DNA of 64,000 nucleotides. Source: Powellomyces hirtus (Eukaryota; Chytridiomycota; Chytridiomycetes; Spizellomycetales; Powellomycetaceae). Location of the stretch: positions 248,001 to 312,000 of the forward strand of contig JAHLKG010000019.1 in the NCBI GenBank assembly GCA_025526995.1. Reading direction: 5' to 3'. Position 1 is the stretch's first letter, and each line of letters begins with the position of its first letter. Below the pieces are notes generated by a model. That model was not told the DNA's origin. It saw only the letters and a program-made list of their open reading frames with translations, and did not search any database. The position numbers were made by a program, and so were the translations under genes. Below, in pieces: positions 9,490 through 20,667 of this stretch.

Positions 9490-10528
9490 CAGCGGCACTG
9501 ATTAGCGGCACTGATCGCACGCTGTTGGACACATGACACTCCTCCAGAAGCCTCCCCACATCCTCTCCAACTGACTCATACAAGCCTTTCTGAGTGGGCT
9601 TCCAGCCCAACTTTCGCGCCTTGTCAGCCCTCGACCTGGAGTTGCCAGAGAGTAGCATGTACGCATTCTCTCCAAACACCTTCTCCACTTGGTCCTCAGG
9701 CACCGAATCCGCCTTTCCGTCCCCAATCCCGCCCTGTTTCTTCAACTCCTCGGCAATCTTCTGCGCGAGAGTTCGAAAGTCATGTTCGGTGCCATTTTCG
9801 CAGAAATAGTAGCCCTCAGCTCCCACGGGAGCTTTTCCTTCCCACAGGGACTCGATCAGCAAGACATAGAACTCCGCAAGGTCCTGCACATGCACATTGG
9901 ACCAGATGTTGGCGCCATTGCCAATGTACCCTGCCTTGCCCCGCGCGAGCGCACCGCGGATCATGAGGGGGACTTGTTGCGAAATTGTGTTGAAGGGTCC
10001 CGTTCCGCGGCCGTAAATCAGGGGCGGGCACACGATCACAGTGTCGATCTTGCCTCTTTTCCCGGCCTCGAGAACAAGAACGTCGACATTGCGGTGCGGT
10101 TGATCCAATGGCAACGTGTTGTAGGTCTCAAGTTGAGAGTCATGGAAGATTTTATCGGATGCGGTTTGGCCTCGCGCCTTGTCGAGCAGCACGCCTGTTC
10201 CGGAAGTATGGACCAGAATCGGTTTACGCTGTCTTCCCTCGGCACCAGCTTCCATGCCCTTCAGAATCGCTTCCGCTGCAGCCACATGGTCAGCATCGGC
10301 GGTATGAATCACGATATCAGCCCATCGCGAGTACTGCTCGAGGACCGCGGCATCGTCGAGGGAACCTTGCACCGTCTTCACGCCCAGAGACTTGAGTTTG
10401 GCGGCGCGATCGGTGCCCCGAACCAGTGCGACAATCTCGTAGGTGTATTTCTTGTGCGCCAACAGTGCTGAAAGCACTGATCCACCAATGTAGCCCGTTG
10501 CTCCCGTGAGAAATACTTTGATGGCCAT
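9452..10528 (-). CDS. NAD(P)-dependent epimerase/dehydratase-like protein
   Basis: Single exon, 358 residues, ATG at 10528. It is an extended short-chain dehydrogenase. The Rossmann signature GATGYIGGSV lies at residues 9-18, an Asp/Arg region for the cofactor follows (ALVRGTD), and VIHTADADHV is the typical loop after strand 4. Instead of the usual YxxxK, the C-terminal half carries PPLIYGRGTGP and NIWSNVHVQDLAEFYVLL, which are characteristic of atypical NmrA/dihydroflavonol-reductase-like SDRs. The substrate is unknown. Its stop at 9452 is 38 bp inside the last exon of the convergent beta-lactamase-like gene, so the two coding regions overlap tail to tail. Confidence 0.88.
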   Translation of the reverse strand: MAIKVFLTGATGYIGGSVLSALLAHKKYTYEIVALVRGTDRAAKLKSLGVKTVQGSLDDAAVLEQYSRWADIVIHTADADHVAAAEAILKGMEAGAEGRQRKPILVHTSGTGVLLDKARGQTASDKIFHDSQLETYNTLPLDQPHRNVDVLVLEAGKRGKIDTVIVCPPLIYGRGTGPFNTISQQVPLMIRGALARGKAGYIGNGANIWSNVHVQDLAEFYVLLIESLWEGKAPVGAEGYYFCENGTEHDFRTLAQKIAEELKKQGGIGDGKADSVPEDQVEKVFGENAYMLLSGNSRSRADKARKLGWKPTQKGLYESVGEDVGRLLEECHVSNSVRSVPLISAAVTPSGSVVPPQT

Positions 10529-11332
10529 GTCTGTTAATTGATTGATGTGATATTTGGGATGTGATTGATGTACTTCTTGTGTGTGTCGGTTTACGTGACT
10601 ATGTATTTGACAGAGCGTGGGTAGGATGTTCGGCCGGTGATCGGCTTTTTATACTGCTATCCTATTACCCCCCCCCCCCCCCCCCCTTCCCGCCCCCCCC
10701 CCCCCCCCCCCCCCCCCGCCCGGGTGTTTCGATGGCCTTCTATTACAAACGGGTAATGACAAACGAGGACGTGTCCGATGACGCGACGCGGAGGTGGTGC
10801 TGCTCTTCGACATACTATGACATCCCGTGCAATCATTAGGTGCTGCTGCCCGGCGATATCATATAAATGTCTGATTCTGGATGATTATCGGCAACGATGG
10901 TGCTTGCGAGGTTCTTAGTAATAATAGAAGCACGACCACATTTGGACGGCACACTGGCAAATGATATCCTTCTAAAGAAACACGCACGCGCAAAGTCTAC
11001 TGTATGTCGCGCGCAGCACCAAAAGCCCGATCGACCAACAACGTTTTTGCAACCACACAACACAAAGGCCGTTTGTCCTTCTCAATAGTTTACAGATCAG
11101 TAGCAACCGGAAGAAAGAGGGAGGCTCCCTAAAACAACAACACCCGATAAACTGACTGAGCAGCGGCTAGCCGTCTCGTTTGCAGACATTTCGTTCAAAG
11201 ATCACGCTGTTAACATTACCGCGCTGGTTAAACTTGGTAGTCAAAAGACCCAAAAGAGGACGGAGAAGGAGGAGAAAGAGACCAAACAAATAGATACCAT
11301 CGAATAGTTGGCGGCGGACACGGGAGGGCACA
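10529..11332. promoter_or_regulatory. Divergent promoter region with poly-C tract
   Basis: Shared upstream region of the epimerase-like gene (minus) and the FAM122-like gene (plus). A TATA-like TTTTTATA sits just beside the C-run. A purine-rich stretch (AGAGGACGGAGAAGGAGGAG) lies 80 bp before the plus-strand ATG, in the likely 5' UTR. Confidence 0.35.
10668..10721. repeat. Poly-C/poly-G homopolymer tract
   Basis: C19, TT, CCC, G, C25, G, CCC on the plus strand, 140-190 bp upstream of the epimerase start and about 610 bp upstream of the FAM122-like start. The minus strand is an almost pure G run with G-quadruplex potential. The exact length is likely unreliable in sequencing. Confidence 0.95.
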
Positions 11333-13454
11333 ATGTATGGGCAACAGCATCACCAACAAATGCCGCCGCGGACACCTGGCCGGCAAGCACAAGCCCCTTT
11401 GGCACCCTCAACCACCAACGTCACCAGCAGCAGCACTCCCACGCCGTCCGTCCCACCCATGCTCCGCTCCAGCACCAGCAATCCATTCCTCCGCCCCTCC
11501 ACACCCACTTTCACGACTTACCGGGGTCGACGGCATTCTCCTAGGCTCGACGACGACGACGACGACGATGACAGTCGGGATGAAGACGAGGATTTAGAAA
11601 GTGTTGCGTCCTCGGATTTGGTAGTTACACCGCTGCCGAGAAGAAGAATTCCGCAATTTCAACGGCACCACAGCAAACCAACCAGCGGTCTGGCGCTAAA
11701 TGTCGTGACACCAAATAAAGGACGGAGGATGAGTGATGGGATGGTTGTGGTTGGGAATGATACCGGGGATGAATTGATGGCGTGCGATGGCCCTGGTGGT
11801 AGTCCGAGGACACCGAGGCGGGACAGTGGACGACGGGGGTCGTTGCTTTGTGGAAAATCGCTGGTTAGGATTGCCGCGCTCTTGAGGGTACGTTGAAGAA
11901 TTTGGGATGTCCACCAAATGGACTGCCTTCCAATCTTCAATTGTGCTAAATTACTGTGAAAATCATATGAAATAGGATGAAAGCAACCCTCTTGACAAAG
12001 AAATTGCTCATGAACGCGCACTCAACACCAGCCAGTCCCTTCTGTTTCCGTCGGGCGCCACACCGGACACAACGATGCTTGACACCACCGCCGTCGGCAC
12101 AGCCAGTGGTGGTGGTGTTGACACCATGCCTCCCCCGTCACCTGCGGACTCGGCCTGCGCCACACCACCACCCTCATTTGGATCACGCGCCATGTCGCTT
12201 TCCGTCCCGGATGACAATGGCAGGGTAAGGACATTCAACTCCAGGAGAATAGAGGGTAGGACGGGACATCCATTTACTGGTATCTTTTCTGCAGCCGGGA
12301 ACACCTGATGAGATGAATGCATTGGCAGCCGCTGCTACCCCGCCTGCCGTTCCGGTGCGCGCGGTCGCCATCCCGAACTCTGCTCTCAAAGATCCCGCAA
12401 CCTACGTCTCCCATAGTAGCAAGCTGAATCCGGAAAACAACAGCAATGTAAGAACAAGAGACGCAAGCTTCGATGTTGAATTATCTGCTCTTTCACTTGC
12501 TGATCATCAGATGCATGTCTGTTGTAGATTTTTACCAGGCCGCATCATCACAAAAAGCACGATGAAATGATGCTTCTGTCATCCCCGTGCTTGTCGCCCA
12601 TCCATCCTTCGGTCATGCCGTTTGGAAATATGTCACCTGTGAATTTGGAGCGGAAGTGCAAACGGAAACGTAATTGAAGAATTGGTGCTAAGAAACCCAA
12701 ACACGGAACGACTCTGCTGAATGGTTATTTTCTTTCTTTAGTTTCAGGCGACGCCGATCGTTTCGAACCCTATAAACGCCCCCACCGCATGCCCGCATCT
12801 CCCACCGCCCGTGACAGCAGCGGCGGCAGCGCCACCAACTCGCCCACTGCATCCTATTTCTCCATTGCTGGCAATGGGAGCGGCAGTGCAGGCGGCAGCA
12901 GTTCCGGAATGCGGGCCGGCAGCACACCGCCGCCGTTCAGCTTGCCCATCCCGTCCCTCGTCTTCCAGCGTCAGCGATCGCCATCCATGGGTTCGACCAG
13001 CAGTGGGTGGAATTCCATGATGAACACCAGCAACAACATCAACAATAGCCTCAGCAGTAACAATGGTGGAGGCGATTCGGACGGTGGAATGATGGCTGGC
13101 GTCGCGTACAACAACAGTCTCAGCAACAGCGGGAGCAACAGTAACCTTAATTCCCCACATCTCGCACAGCAACAGGGTAACAACTCGTCGGGCATTAACA
13201 TGATGATGATGATGCAACAGGCAGAACAACAGCAGCAACTATACCACTTTCAGCAACAGCAACAACAGTACAACGAGCATTATGGACAACAGGATCAAGA
13301 GCAGCAGCAGCAACAACAGTATCAGGGCTTGCAGCAGGGACCGGCGCCGGGAACGCCAAGCCCACGGTCGATGATGATGGGACAAAGACTGAATCTGACG
13401 GGGGCCCAGGAGGTTTTCACTAAGATGAGCATCAAGGACCGGCAGCCGCAGTGA
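11333..13454 (+). CDS. FAM122/PABIR-like intrinsically disordered protein with poly-Q tail
   Basis: Five-exon model: 11333-11887, 11976-12224, 12295-12447, 12528-12669, 12748-13454, 601 residues, all phases consistent. Most of it is low-complexity Ser/Pro/Gln. Two conserved islands are visible. One is NPLDKEIAHERALNTSQSL at the start of exon 2, which resembles the (R)E-HEREV-TA-QMSQSW motif of FAM122/PABIR proteins (PP2A inhibitors in animals). The other is PIHPSVMPFG...LERKCKRK followed by DADRFEPYKR in exons 4-5, like the IRPSVLGPLKRKGE-DQPKRF block of that family. An Asp run (8 D) lies near residue 73 and the last exon holds poly-N/poly-Q stretches. Inference: a fungal PP2A-binding regulator, likely nuclear. 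The family call rests on short motifs only. Confidence 0.62.
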
Positions 13455-13728
13455 GGTGAAATCGAAAGGGACGTTATAGTATCTTGGAGGCACGTAGGCT
13501 CCCTCACGTGTTTGGAGACACGCGACTTTCACAATATGTACAGTTTTTGACAATGTTCTTTTTGCATTGCCTCTCCGCATATTTGCGGGTTGGTATATGG
13601 AAACATTTGAGAACTATGTACAGTAATAACTTTCGTTGCTCTGCTACGCATGGCCAGATGCAGGGCCAAAAAAAAACGCCAATTCGAAGGCATCCGCCCC
13701 TCTATACTCGGGGGGAGAGGGATTGCCT

Positions 13729-15443
13729 TCATTCCCTCGGTCTGTCTCTACGAGCATGATAAAACGATCCCGCGTAAGCAGCGACGCTCGAGCCGTCATC
13801 ACCAACAACAGAGGTGGTGGGCGCATCACTGTGAGTATAGTAACTCAAATCTGATTGACCTGCATCGTAAGACGGTCGAGAAGCATAGTCATCCGAGTAT
13901 TTTCTGTGTTGCGAGGACTCTGAACCTGGCCCATAGAGGTTGAGCACGTCCTCGTACTTGTTGGCAGAGAAAGATGCGGGACGCGCGTAGTCGTAGTCGG
14001 GGTCTGTGGGAATTGGTCCATCCCTGTGAGTCGATTCGGAATGCAGTCGCGACTCGTTTGGTGAAAGGTCGGGTGCGCCAGCGGTTGCGGAAGATGGATC
14101 AATATAATCGTAGTCGGGATCAGCAGCACGCGCCGGCGCGTTTCCGTTGGTTGGCGATTCCAAGGGCCGTCCATACCCAGTCTTCATCTCGTCCTGCGGC
14201 ATCATGTTGGTAGCGGGTTGCGACGCGTATTCGTAGCCCGAACCTGAATCCACCGGTACATTACGCTCAGTAGGTGAGTGGCGAGGTTGCCCATAATCGG
14301 TGCGTATCTCGTCATGGGCGATCGTGTGTGGGGATCCAGATATGTAATCGTATCTAGAACCAGGTGGCACTGGTGCTTGTGCAGGCGGTATCGAGCCTTG
14401 TCCATAGGGTTGCGGCTGGTACATCTGGGCCTGTCCGGTGTAAGGGAGGGCCTGTTGGAACTGGTCGTAGTACTCAGGATACTGGGATTCTGAGTAGTGT
14501 GCGCTGTAGTCCCATTCTGGATTGGGAGGCTGGCTGTAAACGGAGTATGTGGTTGGGCTGGTGGCGGAATGGGGGAGTCGGGTAACGGCACTTTGATAAA
14601 CGCCTCCGTTCGCCGGTCGATCGTAACGGTAGCTTCCGTCAGGCGAAGGATGCGGGTAATGACGCGTTTGTGACAACTGGAATGGGCCGCGTGCCGAAGT
14701 CGAGGACATGCCCGCCGCGCTCTGCCGTCTATCGCTGCGGGACCCCAACAGCTTTGAGTTGTGCGATTCACTCATCCTTGCCATCCATTTCCCTTCGGCT
14801 TGAGTTCGATCCGCCGGTGTTGACGCATTGATCTCAGTGACCAGCAACCCCTGACGTCGTTTGACTTTTGTTCTGTGTTTGGAGATGGCTCCCGCAAGGG
14901 CAGCCAAGTTGATGAAGAAAATCACGGCGGCGCCAATGCAGGCGTAGATGAACCGCCATTTCGCGCTCGTGGAGAATCCGGACTTTGGCTTAGCCGGATC
15001 CCCATCGCGAGCAGCCGTGACAATCGCCAACACCGCAAAGACAATGCCTGCGAAGCTCAGCAGCAGGACGAGGTTGGCTACCGCTGCGTAGATTATGAAC
15101 AGCGTCGGCGTATAGTCCAGACGATTTCGCCAGTGATGATGGAAAACGAATGCTGAGAGCGCTGTCAGGACCATCAGCCCGCCCACCACGTAGAAGCCTT
15201 AAAATGTAAGATGTATGAGACGATGATGCACTCCGATGACTTGGCAAGAGGTTCACTCATACCAATTTGAATGATGCGGTTTTCCAGGTCAGCAGATGTC
15301 CCCGGCCAAGCAGGCAAATCGTAACCGATGGTGTTCGAGGTAAAAGACGAGTCGCTGGCGACCAGTATCAGCAGGACGCCGATCAATATGATTATGAGAT
15401 TTGCAAGAAGGATAACTCCTTTAACAGCTGTTCGGCGAGACAT
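13729..15443 (-). CDS. Four-TM membrane protein with long Pro/Tyr-rich cytoplasmic tail
   Basis: Two exons: 15443-15263 and 15197-13729, intron 65 bp, 549 residues. The first TM (VILLANLIIILIGVLLILVA) follows a short basic N-terminus. Three more TMs lie at about residues 62-155 (VVGGLMVLTALSAFVF; LFIIYAAVANLVLLLSFAGIVFAVLAIV; FIYACIGAAVIFFINLAALAGA). After a basic stop-transfer (KHRTKVKRRQG) comes a tail of about 380 residues rich in Pro, Tyr, Ser and Gln with repeated DYDY / GY-YAS patterns (for example GSGYEYASQPATNMMPQDEM). The topology resembles MARVEL/SUR7-like proteins but no diagnostic motif was seen. Function unknown. Confidence 0.75.
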
Positions 15444-16065
15444 GATGAAGTGGTCAGGTCGATATTTGCAAACACAGCGAAGGTCCTGGAACGCCGGGCG
15501 AGAAGGAGAAGGAAGTTGGAAATGACGCCTAGTTCGGCTTGAAAATGACCAGGCGAATGGGTCGCAAGGCGTGATATGAGGTCTCAGAACAGGACAGCTG
15601 GTAGTCCAAGGAGAACCACAAGTGCAGGCGCACTTTTGACAGGAGTGCAAATTTGGTGCACTGCCTGCTTTCTTTCGGCGTATGATAGTGACGACTCCAT
15701 CAGCCCTCAGCCTTTGCAGGTTCCTTTCGTGGGGTGTGAACTTTGCAAAGACCTGTACGCGTCACGCGTCTTGGCCGTCTCACCTCAAGATGATTCCCAG
15801 ATCCTGTGTCGAAAAAAACGCATACTAGTAAGCATGGTATCAATTGAATCCAGAAGTTCATGTTTTTATTTTTGTGAAGTGCAAGCGGTGGTATTTATCT
15901 GGGTATGTTAGAAAGTGTCGGGGATGTGATGTACGTCTCATTCTTGCTATCTGTCAGGAACCGAAAAAAGTAGGTTTTTGAAATGGTGCGTTTACTGAAA
16001 CGCTGGTGTGAAGTGGATTTCATTTTTTCTTTTTCACGCATAGCCTTGTATTTTCAGTCACATAA
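15444..16065. other. Intergenic region upstream of the four-TM gene
   Basis: Promoter side of the 15443 start. No gene or repeat recognised. Confidence 0.35.
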
Positions 16066-16209
16066 ATGGAAGCCAAGCCGTCGTTGTATGATGCGGTAGC
16101 AGGCAACTCACTTTCCTCGCACATGTCATCTGCAAATCTCGACAACTATGCCACCCAGAATTGGCCATCTGTCTTCTCCTCCCACTTCAACTGCATGTCG
16201 CTCTTCCAT

Positions 16210-16551
16210 TTAACCGCCAAATCCTTTGCGAACTACTTGGTCGTCACCCGTTCGTACCTGTGCAGCACGCTGCGGTCTGGGCTGAATGTCGTAGGGACAG
16301 TCGTGCGCGAAAGAGAACCGATCCTGGCGCAGCTTGAGAAGCTGAATTCCGGCGGTTTCTTGTCCGTAAGAAGTCAGCCGGAACTTACTACCCCAAAACT
16401 GCAGCAGGGGGCATATGTGGAAGGGCGTGGTTTGAAACGCACATTGATCGCAAGTTGGGTCTTTGGTGGTGAACCGGACGTTTTGGCTCTTGTCACGCTC
16501 TGCTGCTGTCCTTCCCACATGACAGTGCACTGGCGTAACAAGATCTACCAT
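16210..16551 (-). CDS. Uncertain ORF, possible small Cys-containing gene
   Basis: Both strands are open between 16066 and 16563. The minus-strand reading looks more protein-like (RFTTKDPTCDQC, then FHICPLLQFWGSKFRL) than the plus-strand 165-codon frame that starts at ATG 16066. A possible following exon (DLAVKWKSDMQLKWEEKTDG) lies at about 16146-16220 on the minus strand but would need an intron of only about 34 bp. The product is not recognised, and which strand is coding is not settled. Confidence 0.25.
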   Translation of the reverse strand: MVDLVTPVHCHVGRTAAERDKSQNVRFTTKDPTCDQCAFQTTPFHICPLLQFWGSKFRLTSYGQETAGIQLLKLRQDRFSFAHDCPYDIQPRPQRAAQVRTGDDQVVRKGFGG

Positions 16552-16563
16552 GACATGACTTAA

Positions 16564-17258
16564 AAGTAGCCATATCTGTGCCTTGAGAGATAAACATGGT
16601 CTGTCTGCATTTCATATCTTACATCTGATACCCCGCCGAAAACCACGGGAGGGTTAGGGTTAGGGTTACCATGGGACCATTATGGTCTCAGGTACCATAA
16701 GAAAGAAGTCAGCGAGTTTTAAGGAGAGAAAACTCGCGACCGCCTGGCGCATGTTGCAGAAACGGCCGAGTCTGTGCTATCGATATCAGCTGCTTTTTGT
16801 TTTGTCTGCTCATTCAAGGATGTGTCGTTCAGGATCTTTGCAGCACTGCGGCACTGCGAATCGCGCGCTGCTTTGAATTCAAGTTCGCCGGTTGTGAACT
16901 TGTAAAATGTGCCAATGGATTTTCCATGATTTGATCGGCATCGGTGTTCCCAGCCTGTGTATTACAGTTGAAACGTGAGAAATCTCCTCCGGAGTCATCA
17001 TTTGACTGATTCTGACATTGCACGGTTATTTTTAGTGGAAGAACTTTTGACTTCTGTGGTCAGGTGTGAACTATCACGTCACAAACGCGTTTGATTAGTC
17101 AGTGTCCGCGGGACGGAAGTTAAAACTCTCCGCCGAAGTTGTTCTTTTTTGAAACCAGCCCTCAGAACGAAATTAACTCAAAAGCCAATAGAGAGAACAT
17201 GTTCCCGCGTCCCATTTAGAGTTTACCGTCCTTGAATTAGCAAAGCGGAACACACACC
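16564..17258. other. Intergenic region before the GDSL esterase gene
   Basis: Holds the telomere-like tract and the palindrome; otherwise no gene seen. Confidence 0.4.
16651..16668 (+). repeat. Interstitial telomere-type repeat (GGGTTA)3
   Basis: Three perfect GGGTTA units immediately followed by an interrupted palindrome (GACCAT-T-ATGGTC at 16675-16687). TTAGGG is the telomere repeat of most fungi. Confidence 0.85.
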
Positions 17259-18504
17259 ATGTTGACTATTTCGATCCTCTCTGTGGCCTGTCTGGCCCTT
17301 GGCGGAGTTAACGCTGCAGCTATCGACCGTCGAGATGTAAGCCCAGGAATTCAGCGCCATTGTTCTGGTCGAGCGCCAGTAGCTCATGCAAGAATTTTCC
17401 AATTTTTTTCTTTCTTTCTAGGTGGTGTCTGATGCCAACATCAAGAACATTGTGGTCTTTGGTGACTCGTTCTCAGACAATGGCAATGTCCTGAAGTTCT
17501 CCGGTGTTCCGCGTGCGCCGTACTTTGAGGGCCGGTTTTCTAACGGGCCCAACTATGTCGATTATCTTGCCAAGTCCCTGAACGGCCCTGTCGTGATCAA
17601 CAATGCGTATGGAGGGGTGAGCTTGCTGTCCGACAATCTGACACCCTTCGACCCAGCTGACTGACAAACCTCCCGATAGGCCGTCGCAGACCGCAAACTT
17701 CTTCCGGACGGAGCAAAGGCCAAAAATGGAACATTCCCTCCCGACATCAACGAACAGTTGGCTGCTTACCTCGCGAATAACACTGTCTATCCCGACCCAA
17801 AGACCTCATTGTATCCTATCTTTATCGGCGTCAACGATTACTTCCAAACGCTGGGGGCCCAGGCCATCCCAAAACCCGCAACTGTTGCAACGGCGGTTAT
17901 CGATTTCATCAAAAAGCTGCGCGCTTCTCCTTTGAAAGTAGAGAGGATCGTAGTGTTGCAACTCCCTGACTTCGGTCAGTCCCCGGCCATCAGCCGTTCC
18001 GCCAATGCGACCGGACAGGATAAGGCCCTTGTTCAAGCCCTCGCTACCTCGATCTCGACTCAGCACAACGCATTGCTGCTGAAAGGAATTGAAGAAATCA
18101 GGGCGACAGATGCGGGTCTCCATATCGACACCGTTGACCTTGTAGCGTTGATCAAGGGTATCCAGGCCACCCCAGACAAGGGAGGATTCACAAATTTCAA
18201 CTCCCCGTGCCTCACTCTCAAGGCTGGTGCCAATGTGACATCTCCAGAACTCAGCCGCAACGCTTCGAACGTTATTGTATGCGACAAGCCGGACGAGTAC
18301 CTGTACTGGGACAACCTCCACCCTACCACTCACGGACATCGCAGAGTGGCTGAGGCGACCTTCGCGGCTGTCACCGCCAACCTCACCGCGGGCCCATCTT
18401 CTGGAAACGAAACCTCGTTGCAGAATGGAGCTATCCACGCTCGCGCAGGAACAGCTAGTGTATTTGTCTCTGCCGTAGTCGCAAGCGTCTTCTTATTGCT
18501 GTAG
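17259..18504 (+). CDS. Secreted GPI-type GDSL/SGNH esterase (CE16-like)
   Basis: Three exons: 17259-17336, 17422-17616, 17680-18504, 365 residues. Signal peptide LTISILSVACLALGGVNAAA. The four SGNH blocks are all present: block I FGDSFSDNGN with the nucleophile serine near residue 36; the oxyanion glycine in NNAYGG at the exon 2/3 border; the asparagine in FIGVNDYF; and the Asp-His pair in DNLHPTTHGH near the C-terminus. The end is hydrophobic (TASVFVSAVVASVFLLL), consistent with a GPI signal. This arrangement matches fungal acetylesterases/lipases of the GDSL family that deacetylate cell-wall or plant polysaccharides. Substrate is inferred, not shown. Confidence 0.9.
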
Positions 18505-18925
18505 GCGTAGCCTATGTATAGTTGAATAGCCGATATTGGCGCTTCTGAACAATAGTCCAGATCCTCTTTCACTGTGACTGCGAAGCACATAAAATATAGA
18601 GTCAAGACTGCAGGGCGGTCAAAGTTAAATGATTGCATTATTAATGAAGAGACACGGCAGTGTATGTGATTCGGAAAGGTGCGATCTCTCGATTCGCGGG
18701 GGCGTGGCTTTGCACCCTCGGACCCTTCGGAGCTCCCCGTGTTCAGGGTGTCACACTTCCCTGGCTGCGTCATTATCGTAGAGGTAGAATGCGCAATTTC
18801 GGTCGAGTCTTTCCATTGATTTTCCGCCAACGATCAGCTTCAACACCTTCTTATAAAACCACAATCCCCGTCTCCTCATCCCCTTCACTAGTTATTTTCT
18901 TTGTATCGCACCTACAAGCAGCATC

Positions 18926-20179
18926 ATGGTCGCCTGGTCCGTTCCCGCACGCACTCTTCTCGCCACTGCGGCCACAGCTGCAGCTACACAGCTCGCAGTC
19001 GCATCTGTGTCTGTCCCTTTGAAAACAGACATCGTCTATGATTTATCAGGGTAAGAGCTCTCATTATTGTGATATTTAAACAGGCCTTGGATCGGTCTCT
19101 TACTGGGCAGGTTCAATTCATCAGAGCTATCACGTTTGGTCTCTGTACCTTCGTGTCGTTGTACTACCCACAACTGTCCGCAATGGGTTTAAAGAGAGTT
19201 ACTGAAGCGCCGCTTCAGGCTCTCATGTCGCTGCCTGGACCCAGCTCATTCCATCCGCGACAGCTTATCATGTCTGCTATGACCCTCGTGTGGGCCTCGC
19301 GCCTGGGTTCGTACCTCTTTGTCCGCGCCATTAACGCGGGCGGCGACCCACGTTTCGAGGAAATCAAAAAGGTAGTGATTTGAAGCATGTGGCTTGGCTT
19401 CTCCGGTCCCTTGTTCTCACCTTGTGGTTTCCCTTAGGACCGTGTGAAGTTCTCTGTAGCATTTATTGGCCAGATCCTTTGGTGTTCCCTCACGGCCCTG
19501 CCCGTCTACGCCGTGAATGCGGTTCCAGCGCGTCTGCAACCCGCATTGGGCTGGAAGGACGCGATCGGCATCTCGCTCTGGGTGTTTGGTTTTGCGTTTG
19601 AGGTTATTGCGGACCGTCAAAAGGCCGCGTGGACCAAGGCTCGCAAAGAGAAGAAAACTCATGATCTCTTCCTCAAAACTGGCCTGTGGGGCAAATGCCG
19701 ATTCCCCAAGTATGTGTGACTTTTTGTAGGCGCGTGAATAGAGTCTCAGGTTCTAACTGATACTTCCTGTTTGATTTCGATAGTTATTTCGGGGAGGCCA
19801 CATTGTGGACTGGCGTCTACGTGACTTCTCTTGGTCTTTTGACTGCTCCCGGTCTTTCTGTGTACCCGCCCTGGTTTGCGGTCGCTGCCGCTGCTGCTCC
19901 CATCTTCGAGACCCTTTTGATCACACAGGTAGAAATCTACTTCGACGTACGATCAGAAACACCATCATTTTTCATCATATTCCCGCTCTTGTCTTGCAGG
20001 TGTCTGGCATCCCCATCATCCAGAAGCATCATGACAAGAAGCATGGCAAAAATACCAAGTACCAGAAGTACAAGAGGTAGGGTTTTATCGACTTTCACTC
20101 GTTCGCTGAACGATGTGCTGACCTCAAATATCTCCTTTCAACTAGGGAGGTTCCTCTTTTTTTCCCCAAATTGTTCTAA
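18926..20179 (+). CDS. DUF1295 / steroid 5-alpha-reductase C-terminal family membrane protein
   Basis: Six exons: 18926-19050, 19125-19371, 19438-19709, 19784-19928, 20000-20076, 20146-20179, 299 residues with consistent phases. Multi-pass membrane protein, probably ER. Family signatures: ASRLGSYLFVRAI in the N-terminal half; WVFGFAFEVIADRQK (the conserved E-x-x-AD-x-Q-K); KTGLWGKCRFPNYFGE; WTGVYV; and the C-terminal SGIPIIQKHHDKKHG followed by YKREVPLFFPKL. Family members are NADPH-dependent reductase-like enzymes of uncertain substrate. The final exon is inferred: reading through the last donor gives a stop after YKR, but splicing (GTAGGG ... CAACTAG) restores the usual P-x-x-x-P-K ending. 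Confidence 0.85.
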
Positions 20180-20214
20180 ATCTCATATCAATATGGCCAG
20201 TCTTTGTACATAGG

Positions 20215-20667
20215 TCACACTATTTGAGAGCGGAATTTTTGTATCTGTATCTCCGCTTTGCTATATGATCTCTGTTTGTACATAAATCGCACGATATGAA
20301 CGCGAGATTTTAACATTTGTACCATCGCTAGGCTGCTTTTCTCTACCGTGCAAGCCCTCCTGGCAGGGTGACGAATAGTCCATTGCTTGAAGCTCTGGCC
20401 CAGCATGATGGCATCCGGGAGAGGGTCTGGCGCCCAATACGCCTTTGCGTTGACGGGACGACGTTTGCGTGCCTTCTTCCGCTTCCGCCAGGCCTGCGTC
20501 TTGTCCACTTCAGCTGCAGCAGGACGAGACTCTGGAAAACCTGGCACCCCGTACAGGCACGTATTGTTTCCAGTCCCTGGGATCATCCGGGGAGGAGAAT
20601 AAGGCCCTCGCTTTGCATCTTTGTGTGGACAATTTCTTGACAATGCGGAGGAGCGGGCGCGACGCAT
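20215..20667 (-). CDS. Uncertain small basic ORF
   Basis: 150 codons with an ATG at 20667. The middle is protein-like and basic (RKRKKARKRRPVNAKAYW, then PDAIMLGQSFKQW), but no family is recognised and there is no splice support. It may be a small real gene or a chance frame between two plus-strand genes. Confidence 0.25.
   Translation of the reverse strand: MRRARSSALSRNCPHKDAKRGPYSPPRMIPGTGNNTCLYGVPGFPESRPAAAEVDKTQAWRKRKKARKRRPVNAKAYWAPDPLPDAIMLGQSFKQWTIRHPARRACTVEKSSLAMVQMLKSRVHIVRFMYKQRSYSKAEIQIQKFRSQIV

Noticed and set aside
9689..10471. 260-codon plus-strand frame opposite the epimerase-like gene
   Set aside because: The minus strand has the Rossmann GATGYIG motif and full family architecture; the plus frame is a shadow.
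13729..15189. Starting the four-TM protein at a non-ATG codon inside exon 2
   Set aside because: Splicing to the exon at 15443-15263 adds the first transmembrane helix and a proper ATG in phase.
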